The notes beneath the pieces were generated by a model. That model had not been told where the DNA came from and ran no database searches. It saw only the letters and a program-made list of their open reading frames with translations. The position numbers and the translations under genes were made by a program. From Salminus brasiliensis (lineage: Eukaryota; Chordata; Actinopteri; Characiformes; Bryconidae): a stretch of DNA of 64,000 bases. Numbering within the stretch: position 1 is the first letter of the stretch; each line of letters begins with the position of its first letter. The DNA lies in assembly GCF_030463535.1 (NCBI RefSeq), contig NC_132878.1, positions 86,899,355 to 86,963,354 of the forward strand. Reading direction: 5' to 3'. This document shows, in pieces, positions 10,496-64,000 of the stretch.

Positions 10496-11640
10496 TATCT
10501 CAAATTATTGGAATTCGTTATAAAATCAAACTGAAAAGGATGTACAATACAGAAACGGCTAGCTTCTAACACAATAGCCACAAATTACTGCATCAGCGCG
10601 GCGTGACGTGAAGGCAGTCAGCTTGTGGCACTGCTGAGCTGTTATTGAAGCCCAGGTTGCTTTGATGGCGGCCTTCAGCTGGTCTGTATTGCTGCATGAG
10701 GTGTTTCTCATCTTCTTCTACTTCTCATCTACCCCATAGTTCCTCTCGGGGGGGGCATTAGTTGTGGTAAACCTGGAAAAGTAGATTCTCTTTAGGCTAC
10801 AGTTTGCCTTTCAGAGCCCTGCATGTACCTCTCCATCATATGAGTGGCTTAAAAACTAAAGCTATATTTTAAGCTTTTAAAGCTTTTTTTGTAAAGCTGC
10901 TGTAGAACTGTCTGCCACCAGACGGCCGGTTTATAATCACTTTCTGTAACGGCTTCATGTGAGGGACTTTTAGAGACTAGAGAGGGGCTTTTTTTTTATC
11001 TATTTAGATGTGAACAATTTCTTTATTTACAGTTTAACCATTGAAAGCAACATAGTTCAGATGAACTAGGTTGGAACAGCAGTCAGTTGTGCTGTTATTG
11101 CAGAAAAAGATTGTACAGCAGGATTAAATCATCTCCTTTAAAGTAGCAGTAAAGAGTTGACCTCTTCCACAGGGAGGAAAAAGGTCCTGTAAGGAAACCC
11201 TGCATAAATGATCTCGTTTTTACAGAATAACATTATAAACAGAATTCAGTCAATTCAGTCATCCAGTGAAACTAAGGGAACAAACTAGGTCTGGTCCTCC
11301 CAATCTAACATCCTATAAATTCCAAATCTTTAACCCTCCACTACCCCGTCTCCTCCCTTTCAACCCTATCATCTTTCATTCCTGGCCTCACTCATCAAGA
11401 AAGGGGACTGGCTTCCTACCACAAATCAGAAGCCACCCAAGCTCCTGCCTCTGTTACAGTCTCCTACCAAATCATCATAAGCTGAAGGCACAGTCCGAAC
11501 TAGCAAAAATCTATCAAATCGAACTAAATGGTACTTATAGTGCAAGAAACCCCTTTCAGAGAAGGCCTGCACAAGCTAACGAACCCTTGTCTCGTCTAGC
11601 TTTATATGAATGATCTTCCTAGCATGCATCCATAATCATA
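10496..11640. other. Spacer without recognised gene
   Basis: No exon-like conservation or known repeat was recognised. A 115-codon + strand open frame (11266-11613) has a C-rich, Pro-rich composition, no recognisable domain and no splice or promoter context. It is probably chance. Confidence 0.5.
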
Positions 11641-11749
11641 TACACGGGCTAATTAACTTCAGTGACAGTTTTAAGCTTTTGATCATTCAAAACATTCAGT
11701 TTTAAGTCAATGCAGTTCTGTTTAGAGTTCACTATTTCTGTAATGTCAC

Positions 11750-12450
11750 AAAATCCAACATGTGTACCTAACCTACCTACTCTATATGCAGTACTGCACA
11801 CCCTGGAAATGTGAAGGGCACATTTTTGAACAGCAACAGTTAAACAGTACAGTTCCTCTCCTTCATTTACCCATGCTGTGTTTCCTGTGCCACTGGCTGC
11901 CACACAATCCAGAAGAAGAAAGGCTCCACCCCATACTTAACAGTAGGCAAGGGGTACTTTTCATCAAAAGCTGTTCCTCTTCTCTCCATACATCTCTTTA
12001 GTGGCCAAATTCAAATTCAATGTGTCTTGGCTTACCTGGATATTGTCTTGCATAGTTTAACTTTCATAAAGAGGTCTCAGCTAGGGTTGTGGGATCAATG
12101 TGGACAAAATGATCCTGCAGGTCCTTTGCTGTCATACAGAGTGGATGCTTTGCCTGACCAGCACATGAGCAGTTCTCAGAGGTTCCTTGGTCTTTCGGAT
12201 CTTGTTGAGAACTTCCACAGTTTCCCTTAACTGCCATTTCTTAAAGACGTCTCAGCCAGCAGGAAGCAGTTTGGAGCTGGAAGTAGGCGTGATATCTGTT
12301 TATAGCCTTCTCCTGCTTTGTGGGCATTAATTAGCCTATTTCCAGATCCTCAGCTAGCTGTTTAGAGGAGCCCATGGTTGTTGAGTGCTTGCAAGGCTAG
12401 ATGTCAGAGAATGTATTACCAGCATGAGAATATTAGTAATGAATAAAGTA
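11750..12450. mobile_element. Fragment of the 6631-type DNA transposon
   Basis: Shares CACTGGCTGCCACAC, CTTAACAGTAGGC and TTAACTGCCATTTCTTAAA (12228) with the 6631-8523 element (there TTAACTGCCGTTTCTTAA at 8434). No termini are clear. Confidence 0.55.
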
Positions 12451-12599
12451 TGAGACCGTTGAGTGCCTGGAACGTGAAGAAGTGTGATGATGGGCTTCAA
12501 GAGAAAGTCCCATAATAATTGAAACTGTAATGTTGAAGCCTGTGCACTTCTGCTCAGCAGTGCTCTGAAGCACACGTCCTTGTTTCATTTAACAGATGA

Positions 12600-13190
12600 G
12601 AGAGCGCTCTGATGAAGCCATCAGGTTGAAAGAGCAAGGCAGACAAAACTCACACACAAATACACACCTGCTCACCAAGAAAGAATACAGATAGCTTGTG
12701 AGAGAGAGAAAAGGCCCGAGTCAATAGCGCTGCTGAGTGTAATTGAGGAAGGGTGAAACAATCGATTTCAAATTTCACCCTTGGAAGAGACTGACAGCTC
12801 TCTGATGCCTCTAATGGGGGATGGGAGGGGCCATGTGATCCCTGAGCTTCGACCTTTTTTGGGGGCTATTGGGGTTAAAGGTCACATACAACAAGGTAAT
12901 GCACCATTGCATTAAAGGCTGGATGGCACAGACCTTGGTTAGTGAATGCTGCTTCCAAAAATGGGGTTCTCTTTAAATGTCATACTGTGAGAGTGTGAAT
13001 ACTGCTTCAGGTGTTGCCAGCAAAGCTAAACTTCTGCAGATTTAATGGTAGCCTACAAGTGCCAAAGCCAGACTGGACGAGGCTTGCTGGTTTGAGGACT
13101 ACTCTTCAGAGCTTGGCAGATTTATAAGATCAATTAAATGTGCAGTGTTTGTTTGCATGTAGCACACACAGCATGTTGTAGCATTCCTAC
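12600..13190. other. Spacer, nothing recognised
   Basis: Unique-looking sequence, with a polypurine patch near 12700. No frame, RNA gene or repeat match was seen. Confidence 0.5.
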
Positions 13191-13194
13191 ACTG

Positions 13195-13275
13195 TTAAAA
13201 GTTTAAGTTCCTGGAGGAACCTTTGGAGGTTCTTCAGTTTGAAACTGTGGAGGAACCTTCAAGAAAAGGTTTTTA
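13195..13275. repeat. Half copy of the AGGTTC foldback repeat
   Basis: Contains TTTGGAGGTTCTTCAG, TTTGAAACT and AAGAAAAGGTTTTTA, also present in the full foldback element at 63657-63829. Confidence 0.65.
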
Positions 13276-13695
13276 AAAAGAAATGTAAAAGAAATTGTCC
13301 ATTCATCATGAACGTCTGATACAATGTAAATAACAACTGCCAGATTATGGGAAAAATAAGTGTACAACAGCATTGTTATATCACTTCTGTCCAATGAAAA
13401 CCATGCATCTCCTTTTTTGCATGTTTTTTTCCCCATGGTTTGAAGCCTGTAGCTGCTCTGTTCACTGTGTAAATAATTCTGGATGAATAGACCAACAGAA
13501 ATGCTCTAAATTACATTACAAACTTAATCTATTAGTATATAATAAATATATTAGTGGTGTCAGTCTATTAAAAAGTTATAATGCTTAAAAATACATCACT
13601 AGGCTCTGTAAAGAAAGTGACATATGTGAGGAAGTTGGGGCAAAACAGATGATTAATTGATTACATATTTTTAAATAATTAATGCACTAATTAAA

Positions 13696-13698
<3 letters not shown>

Positions 13699-13777
<79 letters not shown>
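13699..13777. repeat. (AT)n microsatellite within an inverted repeat
   Basis: About 39 AT units. Flanks are inverted: CACTAATTAAAGC on the left and GCTTTAATCAATTA on the right, so the run sits at the centre of a palindrome. Confidence 0.9.
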
Positions 13778-13780
<3 letters not shown>

Positions 13781-13799
13781 CTTTAATCAATTAAATTCT

Positions 13800-14700
13800 A
13801 TCACAGCATCTAGAATGTGGTGATATCTACCTCTTATTGTCTTATGTCTGCCTTATTGACCTGTAGTGTCTCGGGACTCTTTGATGGAGTGAGAGGTGAC
13901 TCAGAGTGACTCAGAAAAACACGGTTAAATGATCCAGTTATTCGAGGCTTCACAGATTTGTGTGTTTGCTCAAATAAAACCACAAACAAGAACCAGGTTT
14001 TATTCCAAAGGTTTAATAGTGCTTTTTAACCAAGTAGAAAACACTCAACAGTTAGAGATAACTAAAACTTACACACTTTCAAAAAACGAATTAAACGTAA
14101 ATGTTGATACTGTTCAGTAATTCAATGCCAACTATCCTACAGTCGCTGTGTTTGTAAATACAAATGAAATCTTTAATTTGGTGTAAACCGCATCATCAAA
14201 GTGCATCTATCGCCTCCTGAGTGAAAACAAGAACACACTAAGCTAAAGCTACCTACAGACAACACGCCGTGCCACTGTGCTACATGTCCAGTGTATCATA
14301 TTCAAGCTTCTTACACTGAACTTCCACTTTGGTCTTTCTCCACCCGCCAAAAATAATAACAATTAAAAAAAAACTTTCATCATAGTCTTTCAAAACCATA
14401 TCTCAGGTTCACATCTCCAGTTCAGTCAGAATAAAGCTCATCTCTATAAACATACACCATCAGTAGGTCTACTGATCGCTCAGATGAACAGGAGCAAAGG
14501 GGAGCTCCACCCATTTTCAATGTCTGCAAAACTCTAAAAGCTACTAGAAGCTCCTTCATGTGAAATGGTTGAGTTTCTGGTCATCTGTGAATTCTGACAA
14601 TAATGTTGTGTGTGTTGATAAGTGATAAGTCAGAAATCATCCCTTGTGTGCAATGTCCATTAGATACATCTAAACAGCTCAGTGAGAGCTAGCCAGGCTA
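13800..14700. other. Spacer, nothing recognised
   Basis: AT-rich sequence between the AT microsatellite and the SINE-like block at 14.7-15.2 kb. No gene or repeat family was identified. Confidence 0.5.
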
Positions 14701-14719
14701 AAGTACATAAAACAATGAG

Positions 14720-15225
14720 AGAGACACTCACCCCCATCCCCATCCCCACCCTCATCCCCACCCCATCTACCTCCCATAATTTAAAGTAAAAAAAATAAAA
14801 CAATTAGTTATTTAGTCATCTCCAATTAACCAATCAATAGGGGAGGAGGGCACACATTCAGCAGGAGTGTACTACACACACTGTTAATGCTATTTTTGTA
14901 TTCATCTCTAATTGGCATTTCTTTTTTTGTGCCTATATAAGCACATATACACATACAGCTTCCCTCTATCACATGATCCCACCAGTCCTGGGAAGGTGAA
15001 GGCAGGTCACATGATGCCAGCCACAGCTTCTTTCTGAGCTGCTGTTAACATAACAGCATCAGGCAGATGAAAAAGCTTAGAGGAGGACACTAACTGCCAG
15101 ACGGGGGCTATCCCACCCACCCAGAGAGAGAAAGGCCAATTTGTGCTGCGAACCGGCAGGGAGTGCACCAGTGATCTCCCAATTAGAGGGCAAGTTGTGT
15201 GCTGCTGCTTTCAGTGGAACTGGTT
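14720..15225 (-). repeat. Diverged S2 SINE-like sequence, reverse orientation
   Basis: Blocks such as TCTCCAATTAACCAATCAAT and GGCCAATTTGTGCTGCGAAC resemble, on the - strand, the CACAATTGGCC and GGAAAATTGG parts of the S2 family. Much altered. Confidence 0.5.
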
Positions 15226-15812
15226 ATGAACAGTGGAGGCTGCTTGAGTGTATACAAAAATTAAACGCGTTTTAAAATGATTTAGCTTTTAAAAGATTTT
15301 AACTTAATTATTTAAAAAAAAGTTATAAAAAAACAATAATGCCTGACTAACTTTTAACATTACATCTAAAACACCAGAAGACCCTTAAACTAGGTCCACT
15401 GGTCATTTTTAACGCAAAAAAATAAATAAATGAATGAATAATAAAAAAAAACCTATGTTTAGATTTCTGGTTCCCATCATGTACATTACACCATAAAACC
15501 CGCCCTGAATGACTTTGCTTACATCTCAGCCACTGAATTACTGGATTTCTGTAAAAATGATAGAATTCCCCTTTAAAGCACTGCAGGTCAGTTAGAATGA
15601 GCGTCTCTTCAGAAAGGACTTCAGTTCTAAAACACGAAAACACAGGTATTCCACACACACACACAAACAAACACACACACACTAAACTCTGTGACACACT
15701 CATCAGTGCCGGGGTGTTAAATGTAGTCTTGTGAAGGAGTGCGGTAAGATGAAAATAAGACGTAATAAGACGAAAATAAGGAGTCTCACTCTCTCTCTCT
15801 CGCTCTCTCTCG

Positions 15813-15858
<46 letters not shown>

Positions 15859-16600
15859 AATGTACATGTAAACATCAGTAATGCCTATGCCGTCAGCTGT
15901 GCAGTGAGTTACACCTGCAGGATCTATGGCAAAACACAAAATCCTAATGTCGTCCCGAGTTCTCTTAATTCCATTAAGTTCATCTGATTAGTCTTAAAGC
16001 CTTACAGTCACATACTGCACACGCTGACGAGAGAATGTTATATAGGAAAATCTAGACGCATCAAAGGCACACACACACACATACAAACACACACATACAT
16101 GACCTTAAGGTCAGCAGTGCTGTACATGTCCACATGGTGGGAGAGTCCTGCATCATGTTAGAAATTGGTTTGTATGCATCATTTCTTCTCTAGCTATTGG
16201 GTTGCTCCTAGTCTCCTTGATAAATGCACCTCCTATCCGGCCAGGTCCAGCTGTGCGAATGATTTTACGGTTATTATGATCACGATGGAATTGAGTATTA
16301 AAGACATTAAGGGCTGTACCTGGTGCCACAGTCACATAATTAGACTGGAATGTAGCATTTGAAGCTTAAATAGCTTCCCTGTTCTGGGCTTGGACTGGGT
16401 TCCACTGAGTGAACAGCAGGTAACTTCACCATTCAGCTAGAAAAGCCAATTACAAAACACCCAGCTCAACTGAAAAACTGCTCCATCATTAACAGCTTTT
16501 CTGCAAAAACATGATTACTCTCACTCTCAGAGTAAAATAGTAAAGCAGTAAACACTATTGTGCCAACAAGCCCCCCATCACCATAATGAGCTATAAATAA
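15226..16600. other. Spacer with CT and CA runs
   Basis: A CT-rich run (about 15788-15824) joins a CA microsatellite (15825-15857); a second CA run is near 16072. The block TAAAGACATTAAGGGCTGTA (16297) recurs near 30180, so part is repeat-derived. No gene was seen. Confidence 0.5.
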
Positions 16601-16610
16601 GGATATATAT

Positions 16611-17433
16611 CAGTGGAATGCAAATATTTGAGCACTACTGGTCAAAATCTCTGATACTGAGAATAGTTTGTGAGTAGAAGATGAACTGGTCTCGTAAAAA
16701 CATCAAATTAAAGAAGAAATATTTATTTTATACATATTTAAGGCAACTTTATTTTTGTATTTCCATCTTTTACAGTTCCAAAAAAACAAAAATAAAAAGG
16801 GTTGGATGCAAACGTGCCTTCACAGCTTCTAAAAGCTTCTAAAGTGGGACATTTTGCTCATTCTTGCTCGTTCTTCCTTACAAAAGGCATCTGTGAGATT
16901 CGAGGGACTGTGAGGGCCAGGTCAAACCCTTCAGCTTGTACCTTTTTTAGGTCGTCGATTGAGAATTTTCCTCGTTTCATCTAGAATCATCCCGTCTAAC
17001 CGTTGCTGGGACTTAACTGAAGTCGCAACCACTGGCTGCAACACAAACCCAGAGCATGGCACGATCATCATGGTTAGGCAGCAGCTGAGAGGAGTCTAAT
17101 GCCTGCTGATTGAGGGGAAATGGTGTGAGGGGTCAGAGTATTTGTAAAGCTTTAAAATTTGCATGGCTTTTCCTAATGATGCCCGTGAACAAGCCATAGC
17201 CCTAACAAGATAATTAAAGTCTGAGACCCTGGTAACAGTTATCAGAGAGCACAAATCTCTTGGGGTGCCCAAACTTTTGTTGTTTACACTCTAAAACTGT
17301 GCAACACAGAAATGATAAACTCATTTCGCTTAAAATTCCTTAACTTCATACCTTTTGGAGATCAACTTGCCTTCTACTCACTTAACTATTCATAGTAACA
17401 GAAATCTGGACCTGGGTGCCCAAACGTTTGCGA
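16611..17433. mobile_element. Decayed DNA transposon related to the 6631 element
   Basis: Starts CAGTGGAATGCAAATATTTG and ends GGTGCCCAAACGTTTGC, the same terminal repeat type as 6631-8523. Internal CTGGCTGCAACACAAACCCA is the transposon motif also seen at 8150. Confidence 0.7.
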
Positions 17434-17659
17434 GAAGAAAAAAAAAAGGCTGGTCAAGGAATGTTAACTGCTTTTCAGACAGTCTGTTATTTACTGTTTG
17501 CTTAAAGTGGAGGTTATTTATATATTACACAAAAAAAAGGCTGCACATCTTACCTACTGCCTAGACAATGGATCAGTTCTCAAATAGCAATGATATCAAA
17601 CAACCTTTTCTAACATCCATGTCGTACTGGTCTTTAGGGAGAGTTTCAGTGCATTTTAG

Positions 17660-18513
17660 TCCACTCTTTTATTGCAGCTGTGCTTTATGTTCAAGTAGAA
17701 CTCAACACTAACACTTTCACATTCCAGGACCCTATTATATACCCAATTACCACTGTAAGATATATAGATCCAAATCTGCATGTGATCAGCTCAACATACC
17801 TGATGCACCACTGAGACTGAACAGCTCAGTCTGGAAGAGCAGTGAAATGGACCAAGCACCACCTCTAACTGAAATGTGCCCCCATGGACAGTGTTTGAGT
17901 GATACAATCCTTACCTGACTGGTCTGACACTGTTGAGGATATGTGATCAGGTATCAGAGAAGAAATGATGCATGCCACCAATTGTTGTCCAGGGACCTTA
18001 TATTAAATTATTTTGTGAGCTCACAAATGAAAACAACAAATGTTCAAATAAACTAACCATGAAAATATTTTCTGAGCACTGATAGTTTTGTGTATCATAA
18101 TCTAGTAGCGTTAACGTTAGTGTGCTACTTCATGTAGCACTGGAGTGCTAGCTAAAGCACCAAGGTGCTAACTGAACTTCGCGTTTAGGTGCTAGCTGTG
18201 TAAATAATACCACGCTTATTGAGCTCCAGCTCCAGGCACTCAGCACAGCTCAAAAGGATATGTACTGCAGTCATCATCATCATCACTGTCATTATAATCA
18301 TCATCATCATCATCGCCAGCCATGGCAATTCGTTGTTGTGAGGGAACAGCAGTATTTTAATCTTGAGCTTGAACAGGCCTCCAGGTGCGGTTTAAATGGC
18401 GGAGGTTCTGTGCTCTTGCGAGGCTGTGTAGGAAACCCCAGAGCAGGGCTCATCTGAGGGGTGAGGGCCGATCAGCAGCAGAACGCACATAAAAGCAGGA
18501 CTGGGGTCTTCTT
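17660..18513 (-). other. tmem245: tmem245 3' UTR, end uncertain
   Basis: Sequence after the tmem245 stop, read on the - strand. Possible poly(A) hexamers are ATTAAA at 18361-18356 and AATAAA at 17673-17668. The stretch has an ATG/CAT trinucleotide run (about 18273-18314) and no other gene. The true end needs transcript data. Confidence 0.3.
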
Positions 18514-59689
<41,176 letters not shown>

Positions 59690-59690
<1 letters not shown>

Positions 59691-60446
59691 GGTGTAGACT
59701 GACTCTAAATACGGGTGCTTATCATATTTTACAAAATTATACATTTAAAAAGGTTCCTGAAACAACACACACCCAAATCTTATCCTTTAAGCATCACACA
59801 ACGTTGACATACCAGGGCTTTTGTCTTGGAGGGCAGAAGTGCAATGATGGAAAGCAAAATGTATTTAAAAAATATGTATTTTAATATATTATATTATGAG
59901 ACTACATTATATACACTTTAGAAATACACTGTAATAAGCATGGATGTCCAGAAAGCTGCCCCTTCTTTTCCCTGATGTGGCTGAATAAATACCTATACCC
60001 ATACAATACCCCTTTTTGATGCATATAGCTGGCACTACCTCAGTACAGAGATGCAGCGGCGTCTCTGAAAGAAACTAATGTTGGCTTAAAAGTTAACAGA
60101 CAGCTACCATGGCCTCTTTCTAGCTCTTAGCTCAAGCTGCTAGCTATTCAGGCTCATTTTCGATCAACCATCACACAGGATTTCAGTTCTACTTTAATTG
60201 CCAGCCAAAGTAAACATACTCCATATAACATAATAAGTCATGCTGACAATTTCCTATTTCCCTTTTGTAGGCAAACAGGAGTCATCCACAAACCAGACTT
60301 CTCAGTAAACTGCATAACCTGAGCATGACATGAGGATGGTTTAATAGGAGCTTTCCTCCAATGGACATTCCTATCTGACAATCCTCACTTTATGCTGAAG
60401 TTATCTCAGTTCGTTTCCAGTTGTTTTATAAGGTGAAAGTGTCTTC

Positions 60447-60489
<43 letters not shown>

Positions 60490-61090
60490 CACTTATTACC
60501 AGAAGCGAATAGTTAGCCAGAAGGCCCTCTATGTAATTTATTAATAATAATAAATTTAATAAACTAAAAAAAAAAAAAACTAATAATTTATCAGCTCTAG
60601 GTTCATCCGTCTCTTCACAAAACCATCTAACTGTCTAAATGTTTGATAGTGGTAATTGTAGGCTGGTACCTTAAAAGTCCTAAAAGAATTTGCTATAGAA
60701 TAAGACTTTCACTACTTTCACTATTTCACTTGCATGCACCCCGTGCTGCGCTTTATCCTCACCACCTCACATATACATCAGTAACGAGTGCTGTTCGGCC
60801 CTGCACTGTCCCGTCTGTTTACTGCGTCTAATGTCTGTCGTGTGTATTGTATTTATGGTATTGTTCTGGTTCTATCTTTGCACATGCATGATTGCACTTT
60901 ACGTGTCTGAATTGTAGTGTATTGTTCCATGGTGCACTATGGTCCCAGAGTAACGTAATTTCACTCCACTGTGTAAATTAACAGTAAAAGCCTCTTGACT
61001 TGACATGAAATATGACGTAAAACAAGTAAAACCATCTAGAAGTAAGTTGAAATGTGTCATTATATTTCTACAACCATCTCATAATAGGAA
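59690..61090. other. Upstream flank of tmem245, no gene seen
   Basis: Contains an AAT trinucleotide run (60450-60489), an A tract (about 60567) and otherwise unassigned AT-rich sequence. No divergent gene was recognised. Confidence 0.55.
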
Positions 61091-61094
61091 ATAC

Positions 61095-61340
61095 AGTCGT
61101 ATGTAACATATTGCACAACCCTGGTCAAATGGCACATTTTGTTTGAATTTAATAACATATTTCTATATACATATATATGTGCCTTTATTTTTGCACACAA
61201 CATATTTTATTTTATTTATTTTAATTTGACAAATAAATAAATAAATATGCAGATCCGTGTTCTCTGTAGAGCATGAGAACTTATTTACACATGGAAAGCA
61301 CATGTAATTTGACCTGGGGTGCGCACACATTTGTCCAATC
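61095..61340. mobile_element. Short deleted copy of the 6631-type element
   Basis: Starts with the terminal block TTGCACAACCCTGGTCAAAT and ends TTTGACCTGGGGTGCGCACA, the outer parts of the same inverted repeats with most of the interior missing. Confidence 0.5.
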
Positions 61341-61564
61341 AGCCATAACATTACAACAATCTGTCTAATATTGTGTAGGTCCTCCTCATGCTGCAAAAAC
61401 AGCTCTAACCCGTCGAGGCATGGTCCCAAGACTTCTGGCACCAAGACATGAAATAAGCTTTGTCTAGTCTAGGCTTTCTCTTAACCTCGGCCTGAAAAAA
61501 CAGCCAATGGTGAAGTACAACAGACATGCAATGCCCATCAAAAGTTTGGGGACGTCACTTCTTT

Positions 61565-61567
<3 letters not shown>

Positions 61568-61601
<34 letters not shown>
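61568..61601. repeat. (AT)n microsatellite
   Basis: About 16 AT units. Confidence 0.93.
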
Positions 61602-61605
<4 letters not shown>

Positions 61606-62287
61606 AATCATCTTAATGTAATCCGAGAGTTTTCCATGATGTTTTTGTTTGGGCAAAACATAACTGTTTGGTCAGAAAAGCACTTTTATCAGTTGTTCCT
61701 TTAGCCTTGTAGAGAAAATGTGAAAGGTTTTCAATTTTCTAATACTTCTGGTGATAATATAACATGGAGCAGATTCATGGTTGTAAACACAGTAGACGAA
61801 ACTGCAAAACCAGTACTGTGTCAACATTGCAAATTTCCATTAGTCTTGGTGCAGGCTCAATATGGGAAACTATATGGCTACATACGTCTAGGCAAAAGAC
61901 AATAGAGAGCTTCAATACCAAAAATCATAGCTCTGAAACAATTCAAATGTGCAGTTCCTCAACCAGTAAATGCTGGTCTTTCAAGCGTATTATATATTAC
62001 TTGGGATAAAACAAATAAACAGAGTAAAAAGCAGTTGGACATGCACAAGAATGTGGTGTTGTCTGAAAGGAGGCCTTCAATCTGAAAGCAGCCCTCTATA
62101 AAAAACTACAACCTATAAAAAAGGTGAAACACTATAAATATTAGGATTTATAGCCATCTATCCAGTATGTAAATCAGAGTTGGTATCGGTACTTGGTTAT
62201 CGGCAGATACTTAAAAATCTGGTATCGGTATCTGAAAGAAAAAAAGTGGTATCGCTGCATCCCTACATATGTCCAATAGTATCCAGC

Positions 62288-62580
62288 TGCGAGGCTCCAG
62301 AGTGGCACATCTGTCTAAGCATTGGCCCTTTTACCAGGAGACTGTGTGTTCCATCAACCGTAATGCCACTGCCATGCTAGCCAACATGGGCGTCAGTAAG
62401 GGTTCGAATCCAAGAAGCAGTCTGCTATTCAATGATGTTCTATTGGTGGCAGAATGAAAAAGGAAACCCACCCTCACATGTGGGTGTGATATCACACTGA
62501 AGGAGGCCTAGGCAATGGGTAGAATTGGACTAGGCTAAATTGAGAGTAAAATTAGGTTGGACACCTGCCCGTCCAACATT
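62288..62580 (+). repeat. tRNA-derived SINE (S2-like)
   Basis: A-box-like AGTGGCACATCTGTCTAAGC and B-box GGTTCGAATCC (about 62401), then a body ending near ATTAGGTTGGACACCTGC. Confidence 0.7.
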
Positions 62581-63229
62581 TTTTCCAACAATGGAGCAAT
62601 AACAGTTTCCACTCTTCTGAACAGGATTTGATTCTATTAAGCCGTATTAGAGCAATACTGGGGTCAATCCCAATGTCAGCAGGATTTCGTCTGGATCACA
62701 AACAGCTTTCCAGTTGAGCCAACAGTGTTTACATGAGTTTCATCACTGCAAAGAATGCAATTCCACTAAAGAGCCTTTACACTGCTGGAGCTGACACTGC
62801 ACTCAATGACCCTCTGCACTCAAGTCATGTATGAGGTCAATTTTGGCTTAAAAAGTATATCCCACATTTCAGTGGTTCAAATGGTAAAAAAACAACTCCT
62901 GCCCTGCGAGGCTTCTCTGAAGTTCTGAGATTGGTTCCTATCATATATATATATATTTTAGATTTATGGCTCTCATCTGCCCTCCTGTTATGACCATGCA
63001 TATTGGAATGCCCAAAAAAACTATTCAGCACATGCAGCTTGCCTCATCCCAGTCATTACAGTGTGGAAAACTTAATCTAAGAGTTACTGGATTCACAAAA
63101 AGCTGCGGGCTTGATATGCAAATCATTTAGCTGCTTTTTTAAACTTTGGACACCCAAATTGCTCCTGCATGTCAGAAAACCCACATTTAAATGAAATTCA
63201 AATAAAAAGACATGGAATAGGACTCTGAG

Positions 63230-63600
63230 AAGGTGCTGCCTTCGTGACCCTAAGATCACTGGTTTGAATCCTGGCCATCAGCAGCCGGAGCTCAAGAGAG
63301 CACAATTGGCCTTCCTCTATCTGAGTGGGTAGATGGCACTTCTTCCCCACAGCACTTTAGTATGACTCTGGTCGGTATGGGCATCTGCTAGCCAATGCAA
63401 TAGAGCTGGGTACCCGGTGCTTTGGGTGCTCGATGACATAGCATAGCTTGTGGTGGTGGTGGCTGGTTGTGCAGGTGTTGGAGAAGAGATCCTCATCCTG
63501 TCAGTCCTCATCCTCATGAGCATTGCATGTGATAGGGGGAGAGTACTAACCAGTGGGTTGGGTACATCTAAAATTGGGGAGGAAAATTGGTGTATGTTTG
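63230..63600 (+). repeat. tRNA-derived SINE (S2 family)
   Basis: AAGATCACTGGTTTGAATCC, CAGCAGCCGGAGCTC, GAGAGCACAATTGGCCTTCC, then AGAGTACTAACCAGTGGGTT and GGGGAGGAAAATTGG. Same order as 10225-10495 and longer at the 3' end. Confidence 0.82.
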
Positions 63601-63656
63601 GAACCTGTTTTTCTGAGAGTGTGGTGAAAGCACCATATACGTACACTGTTTAAAGT

Positions 63657-63829
63657 ATAAGATCCTTGAGGAACATTTGGAGGTTCTTTAATTTGAAACT
63701 TTGAAGAAACCTACAAGAAAAGGTTTTTAGAATAAAAAAAAAAGTTCATTAAAGGCTCCTCAAAACACCTTAAAAAGGTTCCTCCGTAGTTTCAAACTGA
63801 AGAACCTCCAATGGTTCCTCAAGGATTTA
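63657..63829. repeat. AGGTTC foldback repeat
   Basis: GATCCTTGAGGAACATTTGG then AGGTTCTTTAATTTGAAACT on the left is mirrored by AGTTTCAAACTGAAGAACCT and CCAATGGTTCCTCAAGGAT on the right; a long imperfect palindrome that can fold into one stem. Confidence 0.8.
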
Positions 63830-64000
63830 ATACTTTTAACAATTTGATGACTTGCAGAGTTACATTTACATTTCATTTACTTTGAATCTGACTTTTGTCT
63901 GCTTGTTTCCATGCCAACCAATGACAAAAACATATAAGAGGACTGTATGAAGAATAACATTTAATCAAATTCAAATAATAATAAAATATCTCCCGTTCTA

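Noticed and set aside
17030..17060. miR-187-like text (GGCTGCAACACAA) on the reverse strand
   Set aside because: miR-187 lies near GALNT1 in human, but this text belongs to a transposon motif that recurs at 8150, diverges after 13 nt and lacks the miR-187 hairpin.

Overview
The window is nuclear DNA of a ray-finned fish. Vertebrate intron-exon genes are split by long introns full of CA/TG and AT microsatellites, decayed Tc1/mariner copies, hAT-type and other small inverted-repeat elements, tRNA-derived SINEs and an L2-like LINE fragment. The mix of repeat families resembles otophysan fish (characins, catfishes and relatives), but that placement is a guess from memory. No bacterial, phage, CRISPR or operon structure is present.

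Two protein-coding genes lie tail to tail. On the + strand, positions 346-5763 hold the last three coding exons of galnt1 (polypeptide N-acetylgalactosaminyltransferase 1), which encode most of its C-terminal ricin-type lectin domain; the 5' part of the gene lies before the window. On the - strand, positions 59508 down to 18514 hold all 18 coding exons of tmem245, a multi-pass membrane protein with a TqsA/AI-2E-transporter-like C-terminal half. Its splice junctions and phases could be followed exon by exon; the coding sum is 2571 nt (856 aa plus stop) with no frame break. A CpG-rich first exon and a promoter carrying an ACTAYRNNNCCCR-type motif lie at about 58957-59690.

Layout: 1-5763 galnt1 3' exons, with two decayed Tc1-like copies in its last intron; 5764 to about 9.7 kb probable galnt1 3' UTR and flank, holding a 1.9-kb element with terminal inverted repeats; 9.7-18.5 kb gene-poor spacer with SINEs and DNA-transposon remains; 18.5-59.5 kb tmem245; 59.7-64 kb upstream flank with SINEs and a foldback repeat. 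The two proteins have no obvious shared pathway: GALNT1 starts mucin-type O-glycosylation in the Golgi, and the role of TMEM245 is poorly known.

I found no new gene system. The most unusual points are: long TG tracts that directly form the 3' splice site region of several exons in both genes; a 24-nt microexon in tmem245; no recognisable miR-32 in the tmem245 intron where mammals carry it; a closely spaced inverted SINE pair; a near-perfect 23-bp hairpin inside a SINE; an uncatalogued (to me) inverted-repeat family of about 190 bp; and an AT-rich tandem array with a 174-bp higher-order period. Most long open frames outside the listed exons are microsatellite or antisense shadows.
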